64,000 bases of DNA from Chthonomonadales bacterium (GTDB taxonomy: Bacteria > Armatimonadota > Chthonomonadetes > Chthonomonadales > CAJBBX01): contig JADLGO010000028.1 in assembly GCA_020849275.1 (NCBI GenBank), positions 1-64,000 on the forward strand, in the 5' to 3' direction. Below, one piece after another: positions 1-10,300 of the stretch. The position numbers and the translations under genes are program-made. The notes beneath the pieces were generated by a model. That model made no database searches, had not been told where the DNA came from, and saw only the letters and a list, made by a program, of their open reading frames with translations. Within the stretch, counting starts at the first letter, position 1; every line of letters begins with the position of its first letter.

Positions 1-65
1 GCGCCACCCGCTGCCACCCCGCTCCCCACACAGCCAGCGAGCCGGCGGCCTGGCAAGGCCGCCAG

Positions 66-123
66 GTCAGATTCCTATCTGAGGCAACGAAAGAGCCAAA
101 GTCAGGTTTCTAGGTGAGGCAAC
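66..123. repeat. Pair of imperfect 23-nt direct repeats
   Basis: Two copies of a 23-nt unit at 66-88 and 101-123 match at 19 of 23 positions. Both begin GTCAG and end TGAGGCAAC, and they are offset by 35 nt. The first copy also contains a short inverted repeat (CAGAT...ATCTG). They lie downstream of the stop of the leftward DUF2993 gene in otherwise featureless DNA. They might be protein-binding sites, or a remnant of a repeat belonging to the sequence left of the window. Function is unknown. Confidence 0.5.
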
Positions 124-197
124 ACGCCCCGCGCGACGCCGCCGTGGCGCCCGCCGGGATTGGAGCGCCGACGCGTGCATCCCGCGGAGTGGGCGTA

Positions 198-779
198 CTA
201 GCGGGGCGACGCCTCGGCCGGCACGATGGAGGAGCCGTCGGGACGGAGCTCGAGCACGGCGGTGGCCGTTAACACGAGGCGGCCCGTCTCGGCGGTCACG
301 CCCGTGAGGCGGCAGGGGATGGGCAAGCGCGTGACGTCGAAGGCGTGCGCCAGCGTGGCGTTCACCTGCTCGCCGACGATTTGCGCGCTGAAGCCGGGCA
401 TCGAGACGACCGCGAGGACGAGTTGCCGCGGCTCAAGGCGGATCCGCGCCCCGCCCTCGATCTCGGGTACGGCGGTGAAGGAGAACGGCAGCGCCATCGG
501 CCCACCGATGGCGTAGTGGCCGCTGATGCGCACACGGTCCGAGAGCAGCGCCACCTCGAGGTCGCGCACACGGCCGGTCGGCTGTGCTCGCAGCGCGCGG
601 TTGAGCGCGGCCTCGTCGACCACGAGGCGCGCACTCAGATCGGCAACGCGTAGGCCGCTCCCATCACGCGTCCGGGCCTGCAGGCCCGCCGCCTCGAGTC
701 GCACCTCCTGGAGGGTCACCAGGTCGCCAAGATGCACCTCGCGGGCCGTGAACTGCGCCCAATCGATGCGGATCTGCAT
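198..779 (-). CDS. DUF2993 (LmeA-like) lipid-binding protein, 193 aa
   Basis: The protein resembles the DUF2993/LmeA family, whose members are phospholipid-binding proteins of the envelope. Visible features are an N-terminal beta-strand stretch with an alternating hydrophobic pattern, a central segment SDRVRISGHYAIGG and a C-terminal strand-rich part. No signal peptide is visible from the ATG at 779, and no clear Shine-Dalgarno lies in front of it. The true start could therefore be upstream in the same frame, or the protein may be cytoplasmic. It is divergent from mreB, with 176 nt between starts, which may link it to envelope biogenesis. The family assignment comes from the overall sequence pattern and is moderately sure. 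Confidence 0.65.
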   Translation of the reverse strand: MQIRIDWAQFTAREVHLGDLVTLQEVRLEAAGLQARTRDGSGLRVADLSARLVVDEAALNRALRAQPTGRVRDLEVALLSDRVRISGHYAIGGPMALPFSFTAVPEIEGGARIRLEPRQLVLAVVSMPGFSAQIVGEQVNATLAHAFDVTRLPIPCRLTGVTAETGRLVLTATAVLELRPDGSSIVPAEASPR

Positions 780-857
780 GGCGGCCGATTCGCGGCGCGG
801 GCGTCAACGTCCTCCTGCCGGGCGCGCCGCGGGCCGTTCCCCAAGCCCGGCCGTTCG

Positions 858-1996
<1,139 letters not shown>

Positions 1997-2033
1997 CGCC
2001 GGCGCCACCGACCGCTGCTGAAAGGGCGCGACC

Positions 2034-2870
2034 GTGCTGCGGAACGACCAGGGCAGCAAACGCAACCGGACGCTGGCCGTGGTCCTGTGCGTGCTGGTGG
2101 GCGCCACGCTCGGCGTCTGGCACAACCGGGCGCAGGAGAGCGGCCGCCCGGACGGGGTCACATCCGCGGTCCGCTTCGTCGTCGTCCCCTTCGTTCAAGC
2201 GACGCTCGCCGTCAGCCGCTGGGGCGGCCGACAGGTTGGCTGGCTCTTTCGGGGCCGCGGCCTCGCCCGCGAGAACCGCCGCCTCCATTCGCGCGTCGAA
2301 GCCCTCGAGCAGGAGGTCGCGCGGCTGCGCGAGACGGACGCCACCGCCCGCCGGCTGCGCTCGCAACTCGGGTTCCGCGACGCCCCGCCAGGCCCCAAGC
2401 TTGCCGCGGACGTCGTCTCCTTCCAGCCTAGCCGCTACGTCAACAGCATGCTGATCGCGCGCGGCACGCGCTCCGGTGTGCGCGTCGGCAGCGTGGTCGT
2501 GGCGCCGGAGGGCCTGGTCGGGCACGTGTACGACGTGGCGCCCAACAGCGCCTCGGTGCTGCTGATCACCGACACGAACGCCGCCGTCGGGGCGCTGGTG
2601 CAACGGCCACAGTCGCGCGTGGCCGGGGTGTGCCGCGGGCTGGGGAACGGTCTGCTAACGATGGTGTACGTCAACCGCGACGCGGATGTGCGGGTCGGCG
2701 ACACCATCATCTCCTCGGGCCTCGGCGGGGAGAAAGCGATCTACCCCAAGGGCATCGTGATCGGCACCGTCACCTCGGCCTCCAACGACCTCTCGGGCTC
2801 CTCTCGTCGCGTCACCGTTAGGCCCGCGGTCCGCTTCGACCACCTGGAAGAGGCCTACGTGCTGCCATGA
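2034..2870 (+). CDS. mreC: Rod shape-determining protein MreC
   Basis: This is the bitopic partner of MreB that links the cytoskeleton to periplasmic wall synthases. Residues about 10-30 form a single membrane segment, residues about 75-110 a coiled coil (ENRRLHSRVEALEQEVARLR), and the rest the double beta-barrel MreC domain (VVVAPEGLVGHV, LITDTNAAVG, SSGLGGEKAIYPKGIVIG). The GTG start at 2034 is preceded by AAAGGG at a suitable distance. Length 278 aa fits the family. The stop overlaps the mreD start as ATGA, which implies translational coupling. Confidence 0.96.
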   Translation: MLRNDQGSKRNRTLAVVLCVLVGATLGVWHNRAQESGRPDGVTSAVRFVVVPFVQATLAVSRWGGRQVGWLFRGRGLARENRRLHSRVEALEQEVARLRETDATARRLRSQLGFRDAPPGPKLAADVVSFQPSRYVNSMLIARGTRSGVRVGSVVVAPEGLVGHVYDVAPNSASVLLITDTNAAVGALVQRPQSRVAGVCRGLGNGLLTMVYVNRDADVRVGDTIISSGLGGEKAIYPKGIVIGTVTSASNDLSGSSRRVTVRPAVRFDHLEEAYVLP

Positions 2871-3340
2871 CGCGAGCGCGAAGTGCGCGGCTTGCCGCCG
2901 CGGTCGTGATCGCCTTCATCCTGCAGGCCGCGCTCGGCGGCGACCTCGCCGTAGCCGGCATCCGACCCAACCTGGCCCTCACCACGCTCAGCGTCGCCTG
3001 CATCTTCGTCGGCCCGGTGACCGGCGCGCTCCTGGGCTTCCTCTGTGGGCTGCTAGAGGCCTCCTTCGCCGCTCTCTTCGTCGGCAGCTACCTGGTGACG
3101 CGCTCCGTCGCCGGATGGGCGGTCGGCGCCCTCGAGGAGCGCGTGTTCCGCGACAACCTCGTTTTCGCCGCCATCACCACGTTCCTGGTGAGCCTGCTCG
3201 CCGAGGTCGCCTTCTTCCTGTTCGCTCCGCAGCCCGACGCCCGCGCGTTCGCGCTGGCCACCGTCGGCGCCGCCGCCTACAACGGGATGCTCGCGGTGCC
3301 CGTCTACCTGCTCGTACGGCGCTCCGCCGGCGTCAGGTAG
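2867..3340 (+). CDS. mreD: Rod shape-determining protein MreD
   Basis: This small polytopic membrane protein (157 aa) has about five hydrophobic segments and sits directly after mreC with a 4-nt ATGA overlap, the standard mreBCD order. The motif GIRPNLALTTLSVACIFVGP matches the MreD pattern (RPDL...L). It works with MreC/RodA in the elongasome. No PBP2 or RodA gene follows. The next gene is convergent and only 13 nt away. Confidence 0.9.
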   Translation: MTRARSARLAAAVVIAFILQAALGGDLAVAGIRPNLALTTLSVACIFVGPVTGALLGFLCGLLEASFAALFVGSYLVTRSVAGWAVGALEERVFRDNLVFAAITTFLVSLLAEVAFFLFAPQPDARAFALATVGAAAYNGMLAVPVYLLVRRSAGVR

Positions 3341-3353
3341 GCGCGCGGTCCGC

Positions 3354-4460
3354 TCAACGGCGCGCAAGCTCGCGGGAAAGCTGCAGGTAGCGCTCGATGC
3401 CCTCCGGCGTCACGTTCCACGGGATGTGGTTGCCAACGCACATCATGTACCCGCCCGTCATTCGGGCCGTCTCCACCATCGATTCGACCATGGCGCGGAT
3501 CTCGCCGGGGTCATTGCGAGTGAGGACGCGGTTGTCGCCCTCGCCGGCCAGAAAGCAATCCGTATGGCGCCGCGCGATGCTCTTGTAGTCGGTGTAGGGC
3601 TCCGAGATGATCCCGCGAGCGCCGCAGGCCATAACGTCATCGGCGAACGCGTCCATGCGCCCGTCGGACATAAAGATCACGTGCTTGCCCGCCGCCCGCA
3701 CGATCGACCAGAACTCCTCGTAGCGCGGGAAGATGTGCCGGCGCATCCAGGCCGGCGAGCAGACCGGCCCGCGAGTGTTCACGATGTCGTCATGGCAGAT
3801 GATGTAGTTGACCGGCAGCCGCGCAAACACGCGGAACACGCGACGGTTGATCTCCGCGAACTCCTCCAGCACGCGCCCGAACCGCTCGTCCAGACAGGTC
3901 TGCAGGAAGAGGTCCCAGCCGAACGTGAGCAGCGGCCACATGAAGAGCGTGTTGTAAAAGAAGACGGAGGCCGTGGAGCCCTCCGGCGCCCGATCGCCCC
4001 ATTCGGCAGGGTAGTGCGCGCGGTACTGGCGGTAGAGCGCCTCCTCGTCGCGGTAGTCGCGCGACTCCACGACTGGCACCTCGGTGAAGTCGGCGTGCTC
4101 GAGCGGCGAGAACGCCAGAACGGCCTCGGCGTCCGGGAATGTGCGCCCCCAGTCCCAGTGCCAGCTCTCGCCATCGCCCCAACGGATGGTGTGGCGCCCG
4201 CCCTCGTCCACCGCGCTGGCGCCCTCCTCCGCGCTGAAGGATGGGCGCGGACGCGGCGCGTCGGAGGTGGGCACGGGCAGCTCCAGCTCGGGGTAGAGCT
4301 CCCGCAGGCGCAGCCGGCACTCGCGAGGGTGCGCGTAGTAGTCGATCTTGGTCAGGTAGGTCTCGGCGTCCGGGCAGGACCAGTGCTCCCAGTGCGGAAT
4401 GCGTGCGGGAGCCAGGCCCATGTAGGCCAGGTAACGATCGCTGTGGACTGTTTGCACCAT
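3354..4460 (-). CDS. Uroporphyrinogen decarboxylase (URO-D) family protein, copy 1
   Basis: This 368-aa TIM-barrel protein belongs to the broad URO-D/methylcobamide:CoM methyltransferase superfamily. Recognisable segments are the central FYNTLFMWPLLTFGWD, the IICHDDIVNTRG strand, HVIFMSDGRMDAF and the C-terminal NHIPWNVTPEGIERYL. The HxCx(n)C zinc motif of MtaA/MtbA methyltransferases is not evident (HVIFMSDG instead), so the reaction is unknown. True haem URO-D function is unlikely because there is no haem pathway context. The ATG at 4460 is chosen because GAGGAGA sits 8-9 nt upstream. It lies 11 nt after a second URO-D gene of identical length, so the pair probably arose by duplication and then diverged. 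Confidence 0.85.
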   Translation of the reverse strand: MVQTVHSDRYLAYMGLAPARIPHWEHWSCPDAETYLTKIDYYAHPRECRLRLRELYPELELPVPTSDAPRPRPSFSAEEGASAVDEGGRHTIRWGDGESWHWDWGRTFPDAEAVLAFSPLEHADFTEVPVVESRDYRDEEALYRQYRAHYPAEWGDRAPEGSTASVFFYNTLFMWPLLTFGWDLFLQTCLDERFGRVLEEFAEINRRVFRVFARLPVNYIICHDDIVNTRGPVCSPAWMRRHIFPRYEEFWSIVRAAGKHVIFMSDGRMDAFADDVMACGARGIISEPYTDYKSIARRHTDCFLAGEGDNRVLTRNDPGEIRAMVESMVETARMTGGYMMCVGNHIPWNVTPEGIERYLQLSRELARR

Positions 4461-4471
4461 CGTGTGTCTCC

Positions 4472-5578
4472 TCAATCCGCCAGGCCGCAGAGGCGATCCA
4501 CGAGCCGGGTGATCGCCTCGATCTTCTCGATCTCCCCCACCTCCGAGATCTCGTCGGAGACGCCCAGGATCAGCCGCGGCGCGAACATGTCGATCACCCG
4601 TTCAGCGAAGTCAAGGCACTCGCGCATGGAGTAGTGCGCGAGGAAGTGGACGGCCGGCAGAAGGTCGAGGCAGATCACGCGATCGCCGACTGCGGCCTTG
4701 ATCTCCTCCAATGTCATGTCGCCCATCGGCGCCGGTGGGAGCGCCTCCACGCCGTCAAGGCCCGTCTCGCACAGGTAGGGCAGCATGTGGCGCGAGCGGC
4801 CGTCCCAGTGGGTGTGCACGAAGCGACCTGCCGTGTGCAGGCGCGCGCTGATGCGCTGCCAGCGCGGCAGGAGGTAGCGCTTGAGGATGGAGGGCGGGGT
4901 GAACTCGTTGTTGGCGTGGTCGCCCAGGTTGAAGATGCGGCAGGGAAGGTCGATGGCCGCGTCCACGATGCGGTCGTCGCGACGGTCACACGCCTCCAGG
5001 TGGCGCTCCACCTCGGCGCGGCGGTCCTGCAGCAGGTAGTAGGTGCCGGCCAGGCCGCAGTACTCCTTGATCAGCTCCGTGAACCCGGAGCTCGAGAGGA
5101 ACACCGTGGGCTCGCCGCGGTGCCCGACGGCCTCGGCGGCCCGCGCGTGCGCGGCCACGTCGGCCCGGTACCGGGCCCGCTCCACCAGGTCGGTGGCAAC
5201 GCGCAGGTCCGCCGCCGTCTTCACCGGGTACTCCTCGATGCGGCGGTTCGTCAGCTTGCCGTCGACCCAGATGTCGTGGTGGACCCAGCGGATCTCGCCG
5301 GAGGGCGTGCGCGCGGTCGTCACGTGGCGGTCGCCGTGCTGCTCGGCGCGGTACTCGACGTCGTCGGGCTCGCGGTAATACTCGATTCCGGCGCAGGCGG
5401 CGTAACGCACCGAGCAGCCGAGGGAGTCGTAGATCCCCAGGTAGTCCAGGTCACGGTAGCGCTCCGGGAGCGTCCCGGCCTCCCGGTGGTGCTGAATCCA
5501 GGTCTCGAGGCGCGGCTGCCACAGCACCGAGCGAGCGGTGCCCTCGAAGATCGCCAGGTTCAGCTCACGGCGCGTCAT
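4472..5578 (-). CDS. Uroporphyrinogen decarboxylase (URO-D) family protein, copy 2
   Basis: This is a 368-aa URO-D superfamily protein. Signature parts include YLGIYDSLGCSVRYA near the N-terminus, FLSSSGFTELIKEYCGL, the strand FVHTHWDGRSRHMLPYL and a C-terminal LILGVSDEISEVGEIEKI. The H-x-H-x-D-G arrangement is the family's active-site strand but lacks MtaA-type cysteines. The start at 5578 follows AAAGGGATGAG on the minus strand. It sits between an upstream glycosidase-like gene (47 nt away) and URO-D copy 1. Such URO-D paralogues commonly accompany glycan-utilisation genes in Armatimonadota and Planctomycetes. A methyl-transfer or decarboxylation role on sugar-derived substrates is only conjecture. 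Confidence 0.85.
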   Translation of the reverse strand: MTRRELNLAIFEGTARSVLWQPRLETWIQHHREAGTLPERYRDLDYLGIYDSLGCSVRYAACAGIEYYREPDDVEYRAEQHGDRHVTTARTPSGEIRWVHHDIWVDGKLTNRRIEEYPVKTAADLRVATDLVERARYRADVAAHARAAEAVGHRGEPTVFLSSSGFTELIKEYCGLAGTYYLLQDRRAEVERHLEACDRRDDRIVDAAIDLPCRIFNLGDHANNEFTPPSILKRYLLPRWQRISARLHTAGRFVHTHWDGRSRHMLPYLCETGLDGVEALPPAPMGDMTLEEIKAAVGDRVICLDLLPAVHFLAHYSMRECLDFAERVIDMFAPRLILGVSDEISEVGEIEKIEAITRLVDRLCGLAD

Positions 5579-5625
5579 GTGCTCATCCCTTTCGCCATGC
5601 CCGGGTAGGTGCGCCCGCCCGCGGC

Positions 5626-6921
5626 TCAGGCCAGCCGATGGACGGCGCGGGCCGCCACGAGCTGGCAGGGCAGGCAGTAGTCGGCCGCGGGCCGGCCCGG
5701 GGGCAGCGTGACTTGCTCGTAGGCCGTCAGGTGCCCGTCGGCCTGATGGTAGAGCACGTGGCCCCACAGGCTCAGCCGGTAGTCGCCGCGTCGCCCGAGC
5801 GCCCACAGGCCGACCAGATGCTCTGCGAGCGGCCAGTCGTCCAGGTGCCCCTCGAAGCGCGTCATCCCCAGAAGCTGCCCACCGCCGGCGAGCCGCGCGC
5901 CGACGACGCGCCGCGCCAGGCCGCGCGGGAGCACGCCGCTGGAAAGGAGCTCGGGCCAGTAGCGGTAGTTCGTGTACGACCCCAGCCGACTCCCCGTCAA
6001 GCACCCACGCGGACGCGCCATCGCGCCGGCGCCGTCGGGCTCGGCCGTCGGGCGCAGCCACCAGTCGCCGCTGTCGCGCGGCCACGCGTCGCGGATCGCC
6101 GCGACGGTGAGCCGCGCCAACGTCCGGCCGGTCCGATCGGCCTCGCGCGCCTCGGCGGCCAGTCCGACATCTTCGGCGAGCGCGGCCCATTCCGCGAGTC
6201 CCCGGGCGAGCCACGCATTGTTGTGGAAGTAGGTGGCCCGATCGTCCGCCGTGTCGGCCTCGGGCGGCCCGAAGGCCAGCGCGACCAGCCCATCGGGCCG
6301 CGCCAGCGCCAGCGCGCGCCCGGCGAGCGCCCGGAGCGGCCGTCCGCACCGGGCGGGCCACTCTCGCCAGTCGGCCCGCTTGCGCAGGCGCGCGGCCGTG
6401 GCGAGGAGTTGCCCGTACTCGCTCAGCGCGGTGCCGTAGTAGCGCACCGCGCCAGAGTCGTCGACGAAGGCGTCCAGCCAGTACTCGAACAGGCGGCGCG
6501 CCCGCTCGTGCAGGCCCCAGAGAGCCAGCGCGTCGACCGCGGCGACGATCGTCGGCGGGAACCCGTCGTGCTCGGCGCGGGCATAGGCGCCGGTGCCGTA
6601 GCGCGGGTGCGGCCCGTCGAACGTCAGGTCGATGTGCGCCAGGCCCACTCGCACGGAGCGCTCCAGGAGCGGGTGCTCGAACCGGGCCGCTCGCGGGAGC
6701 GGCAGGGCGTCGGCACGCCGTGCCACCTCGGCCGGGTCGAAGGCCGGCTCGCCGCGGAGTGGCTCGGCGCACGCGCGCATTCGCTGCGGCAGCGCGCGCC
6801 CGGCGCCAAGCAGCGCCGCGCGGAAGCGGTCGCCAGCCGTCGTCTCCGCGCCGCCGCCGGCGTGGCGAGCCCCGGCCAGATCCAGCGTCTCGGGCGTGTG
6901 CTCGCGCCCCGGCTCGGGCAT
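5626..6921 (-). CDS. Six-hairpin glycosidase-like protein, 431 aa
   Basis: The sequence is rich in paired alpha-helices with aromatic-acidic turns typical of (alpha/alpha)6-barrel glycosidases: RYGTGAYARAEHDGFPP, DSGAVRYYGTALSEYGQLL, ATYFHNNAWLARGLAEWA, RDSGDWWLRP and RLGSYTNYRYWPELL. No signal peptide is visible, which suggests cytoplasmic action on imported oligosaccharides. The family could be near glucoamylase or alpha-L-rhamnosidase-type catalytic domains, but I cannot assign a GH number. The start at 6921 has AAGGAG 7 nt upstream. It is the promoter-proximal gene of the unit with the two URO-D proteins. Confidence 0.65.
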   Translation of the reverse strand: MPEPGREHTPETLDLAGARHAGGGAETTAGDRFRAALLGAGRALPQRMRACAEPLRGEPAFDPAEVARRADALPLPRAARFEHPLLERSVRVGLAHIDLTFDGPHPRYGTGAYARAEHDGFPPTIVAAVDALALWGLHERARRLFEYWLDAFVDDSGAVRYYGTALSEYGQLLATAARLRKRADWREWPARCGRPLRALAGRALALARPDGLVALAFGPPEADTADDRATYFHNNAWLARGLAEWAALAEDVGLAAEAREADRTGRTLARLTVAAIRDAWPRDSGDWWLRPTAEPDGAGAMARPRGCLTGSRLGSYTNYRYWPELLSSGVLPRGLARRVVGARLAGGGQLLGMTRFEGHLDDWPLAEHLVGLWALGRRGDYRLSLWGHVLYHQADGHLTAYEQVTLPPGRPAADYCLPCQLVAARAVHRLA

Positions 6922-7308
6922 CGGAAGGCTCCTTCGCGCGGCAGCCGCGCTGTGCGCGGCTGCTCAATGGCGCCAGATTCCACACCGGATCGGGCTCTCC
7001 TGCAGGGGGACGCAGTCCGTGTGTGGGCGAACCCGGAGGGCATCGTCGATGCCAATGAAGCCGCGGAGGACCCGCAGGCGCGCTGGGTGCTGGGGCTTCA
7101 CCCGATCGCCAGTGTCACGGGAGCTCTGGAGGGCCACGGCGTCTGGCCCTCCCATAGCCACCGGCACGCGCAGGAGGTTCGCCGCCGCCACGGCGAACTG
7201 AGAAGGCAGCGCCGCATCCGCCCGCACCGCCGACGCGCCGACCCGATCGAGGGCGCCCACGTCCGCGCCGCCGGGCACCTGTCTGCCGCGTGCCGAGGAG
7301 AAGCCGCT
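6922..7308. other. Divergent intergenic region, no gene seen
   Basis: These 387 nt lie between the leftward glycosidase-like gene and the rightward GH106-like gene. Open frames cross the region on both strands, but they lack domain-like sequence and are explained by high GC content. It must hold the two divergent promoters. I see no convincing -10/-35 pair, operator palindrome or structured RNA. Confidence 0.5.
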
Positions 7309-10300
7309 ATGCTCAACCTGCTCAGCCGACCGCTCGCCGCGGTCGCCCTCCTGCTGCTGCCGCTGGCAGGCGGCGTCCCGGCCGCCGCGCGTCCCGCCGC
7401 ATCCGGGCGCGCCGACGCGCTGGCACGCGGTTTCCGCGAGCCGCCCGCGTCGGCGCGCCCATGGGTCTACTGGTTCTGGCTGAACGGCAACATCACGCGC
7501 GAAGGCATCACGGCCGATCTGGAAGCGATGAGGCGCGCGGGGATTGGCGGCGTGCTGATCATGGAGGTCGATCAGGGGGCGCCGCTGGGCCCGGTGGCCT
7601 TCGCGAGCCCGGCCTGGCGAGACCTGTTCCAGCACGTGTGCGCCGAGGCCAACCGGCTGGGCATCGAGGTCAACATGAACGACGATGCCGGCTGGAACGG
7701 GAGCGGGGGGCCCTGGATCACGCCGGACCTCGCGATGCAGAAGCTGGTGTGGTCGGAGGCCGAGGTCTCCGGGCCCGGCCGCGTTGCCGCCACGCTCCCG
7801 CGACCTCCCACGGTGGCCGGCCACTACCGCGACGTCGCGCTGCTTGCGTTTCCCACTCCCTCCGACTACCGCATCCCGGACCTCGCCGGCAAGTCGGCGC
7901 TCACGCGCCAGGACCAGCCGCCCCGCGCCGTCTATCCGTCGGCGCCGGAGGGCGCCGCGGTCGCCCGCGGCGAGATCGTGGACCTGACCGGCCGTATGGC
8001 GCCTGACGGCCGGGTTGAGTGGGAGGCGCCCGCTGGTCGATGGACGCTGCTGCGCCTCGGGCACACCTGCACCGGCGCCGTCAACGCGCCGGCGCCGGAA
8101 TCCGGCCGAGGGCTCGAGTGCGACAAGCTGAGCAAGGAGGGAGCCGAGGCTGCCTTCGCGGGCCTGATGGGCAAGCTCATCGCCGACGTCGGCCCCCTGG
8201 CCGGCCGCACGCTTGTCCGAACCCACATCGACAGCTGGGAGAACGGCTCCCAGAACTGGACGCCCCGTTTCCGCGAGGAGTTCCTCCGCCTGCGCGGCTA
8301 CGACCCCCTGCCCTACCTGCCGGCCATGACCGGCCGCGTCGTCGAGAGCGCCGAGGTGTCCGAGCGGTTCCTGTGGGATGTCCGCCAGACCGTGGCCGAC
8401 CTGATCCACGACAACTACGCCGGGCACATACGCGACCTCGCCCACCAGCACGGACTGGGGCTCTCCATAGAGGCCTACGGCGACACGACCTGCGACGACA
8501 TGACCTACGCCGGCCGCGCGGACGAGCCGATGGCCGAGTTCTGGTCCTGGTCGGAGTATGGCGCGGCCGGCACCCTCGTCGAAATGACCTCCGCGGCGCA
8601 CGTCTACGGCAAGCCGATCGTCGGCGCGGAGGCGTTCACGGCCAGCGACGGGGAGCGTTGGCAGGCGCACCCCGGCGGCATCAAGGCGCTCGGCGACTGG
8701 GCGTTCGCGCAGGGAATCAACCGATTCGTCGTGCATCGCTACGCGCTTCAGCCGTGGCGAGACCGGCGGCCCGGCATGTCGATGGGGCCGTGGGGCCTGC
8801 ACTACGAGCGCACGCAGACCTGGTGGGACCAGTCGACAGCCTGGCACCGGTACGTGAGCCGCTGCCAGTACATGCTCCGGCAGGGCCTCTTCGTCGCCGA
8901 CGTGCTCTACCTCCAGCCCGAGGGCGCTCCGCGCGCCTTCGCGCCCCCGCCGCCGGTTTCCGGGGCGGCCTCCCCGCGCCCGGGTTACAACTACGACGGC
9001 TGCACGCCCGAGGCGCTGCTGACGCGCGTCGCCGTGAAGGGTGGCCGCCTGGTCCTCCCGGACGGCGTCAGCTACCGCGCGCTCGTGCTGCCCGCCGTGG
9101 AGGTGATGACGCCGACGCTGCTGCGGCGCGTGAAGCAGCTCGCGGACGCCGGCGCCACGGTCATCGGACCGAAGCCCTCGAGGTCGCCGAGCCTGGCCGG
9201 CTTCCCAGCGTGCGACGCCGAGGTGAAGCGCCTGGCCGACGCGCTCTGGGGCTCCGGGCGCGTGATCACCGGCCGGACCGTGGACCGCGTGCTGGCCTCC
9301 CGGGGAATCCCGCCGGACTTCCGGGCGGATCGCGTGCTCAACTGGATCCACCGGCGCGCGGGCGCGGACGACATCTACTTCGTTGCCAACGGGCGACGGC
9401 AGGCGGTCAACGCCTACTGCCGTTTCCGTGTGACGGGGAAGCGGCCCGAGCTATGGCGTGCCGACACCGGCTCGATGGAGCCCGCGCCCGTCTACCGGGA
9501 GAGCGGTGGCGTGACCGAGATCCCGATCCGGCTCGATCCCGGCGGGTCCGTCTTCGTGGTCTTCCGCCCCGGAGCGCCGCTGCCTGGCGCCCTGGCGCGC
9601 TTCGGGGCGGCCGGGCGGCTCTCGGGCTCCACGCCGACCCGCGCCAACGAGATCGTCGTCCGCAAGGCCATCTGGGGTGCCGCCGCGCGCTCCGCCGACG
9701 TGACGGATGTCGTCCGCCAGCGCGTGGCCGAGGGCGCCCGCTCCTTCCCCGTCGCTCAACTCGGCCCGGACCCTGCGCCCAACGTGCCCAAACAGCTTCG
9801 CGTCGCGTACGAGGTCGCCGGCAAGGCGCGAACCGCGGCCGCGGACGACTTCCAGGTCATCCACATCGGGACGCCGGAGGACCTCGGCAAGCCGATCACG
9901 GTGGTTCGTGCCGTGTGGGGGCCGCCCGGCGAGGTCGACCGTGTCAAGGACGTGACAGCGCAGGTGCAGCGCCTGGCGCGCGAGCGCAACGGCGCGTTCC
10001 TGGTGGCTGACCTGGCCGCCGCGGGCGACCCGGCGGTGAATGTGGTGAAGACGCTGCACGTGGAGTACAGCATCGGCGGGCGCGCGCACACCACCTCGGC
10101 GACCGATCCGGAGGTGATCACGTTTGCCCTCCCGGCTGACGAGGATCCGGGCGCGCGCGCCGTCGCGTCGGCCGGCGGTGGAGTGGCCGTCGAGACGGCG
10201 CGGCCCGGCCGCTACGAAGCGGTCACTCGGGCCGGCCGACGCCTCGCGGCGCGCCTTGCGGCGGCGCCGCCGACCATCGCGATCGGCGGGCCGTGGGATG

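Noticed and set aside
4241-5608. 455-aa plus-strand frame
   Set aside because: It lies antisense to the two URO-D genes, with His/Arg/Val-rich composition typical of GC-rich shadow frames.
5638-7308. Open frame extending the GH106-like gene about 1.7 kb to the left
   Set aside because: The extension is antisense to the 431-aa glycosidase-like gene and has no domain. The signal peptide and GAGGAG ribosome binding site place the start at 7309.
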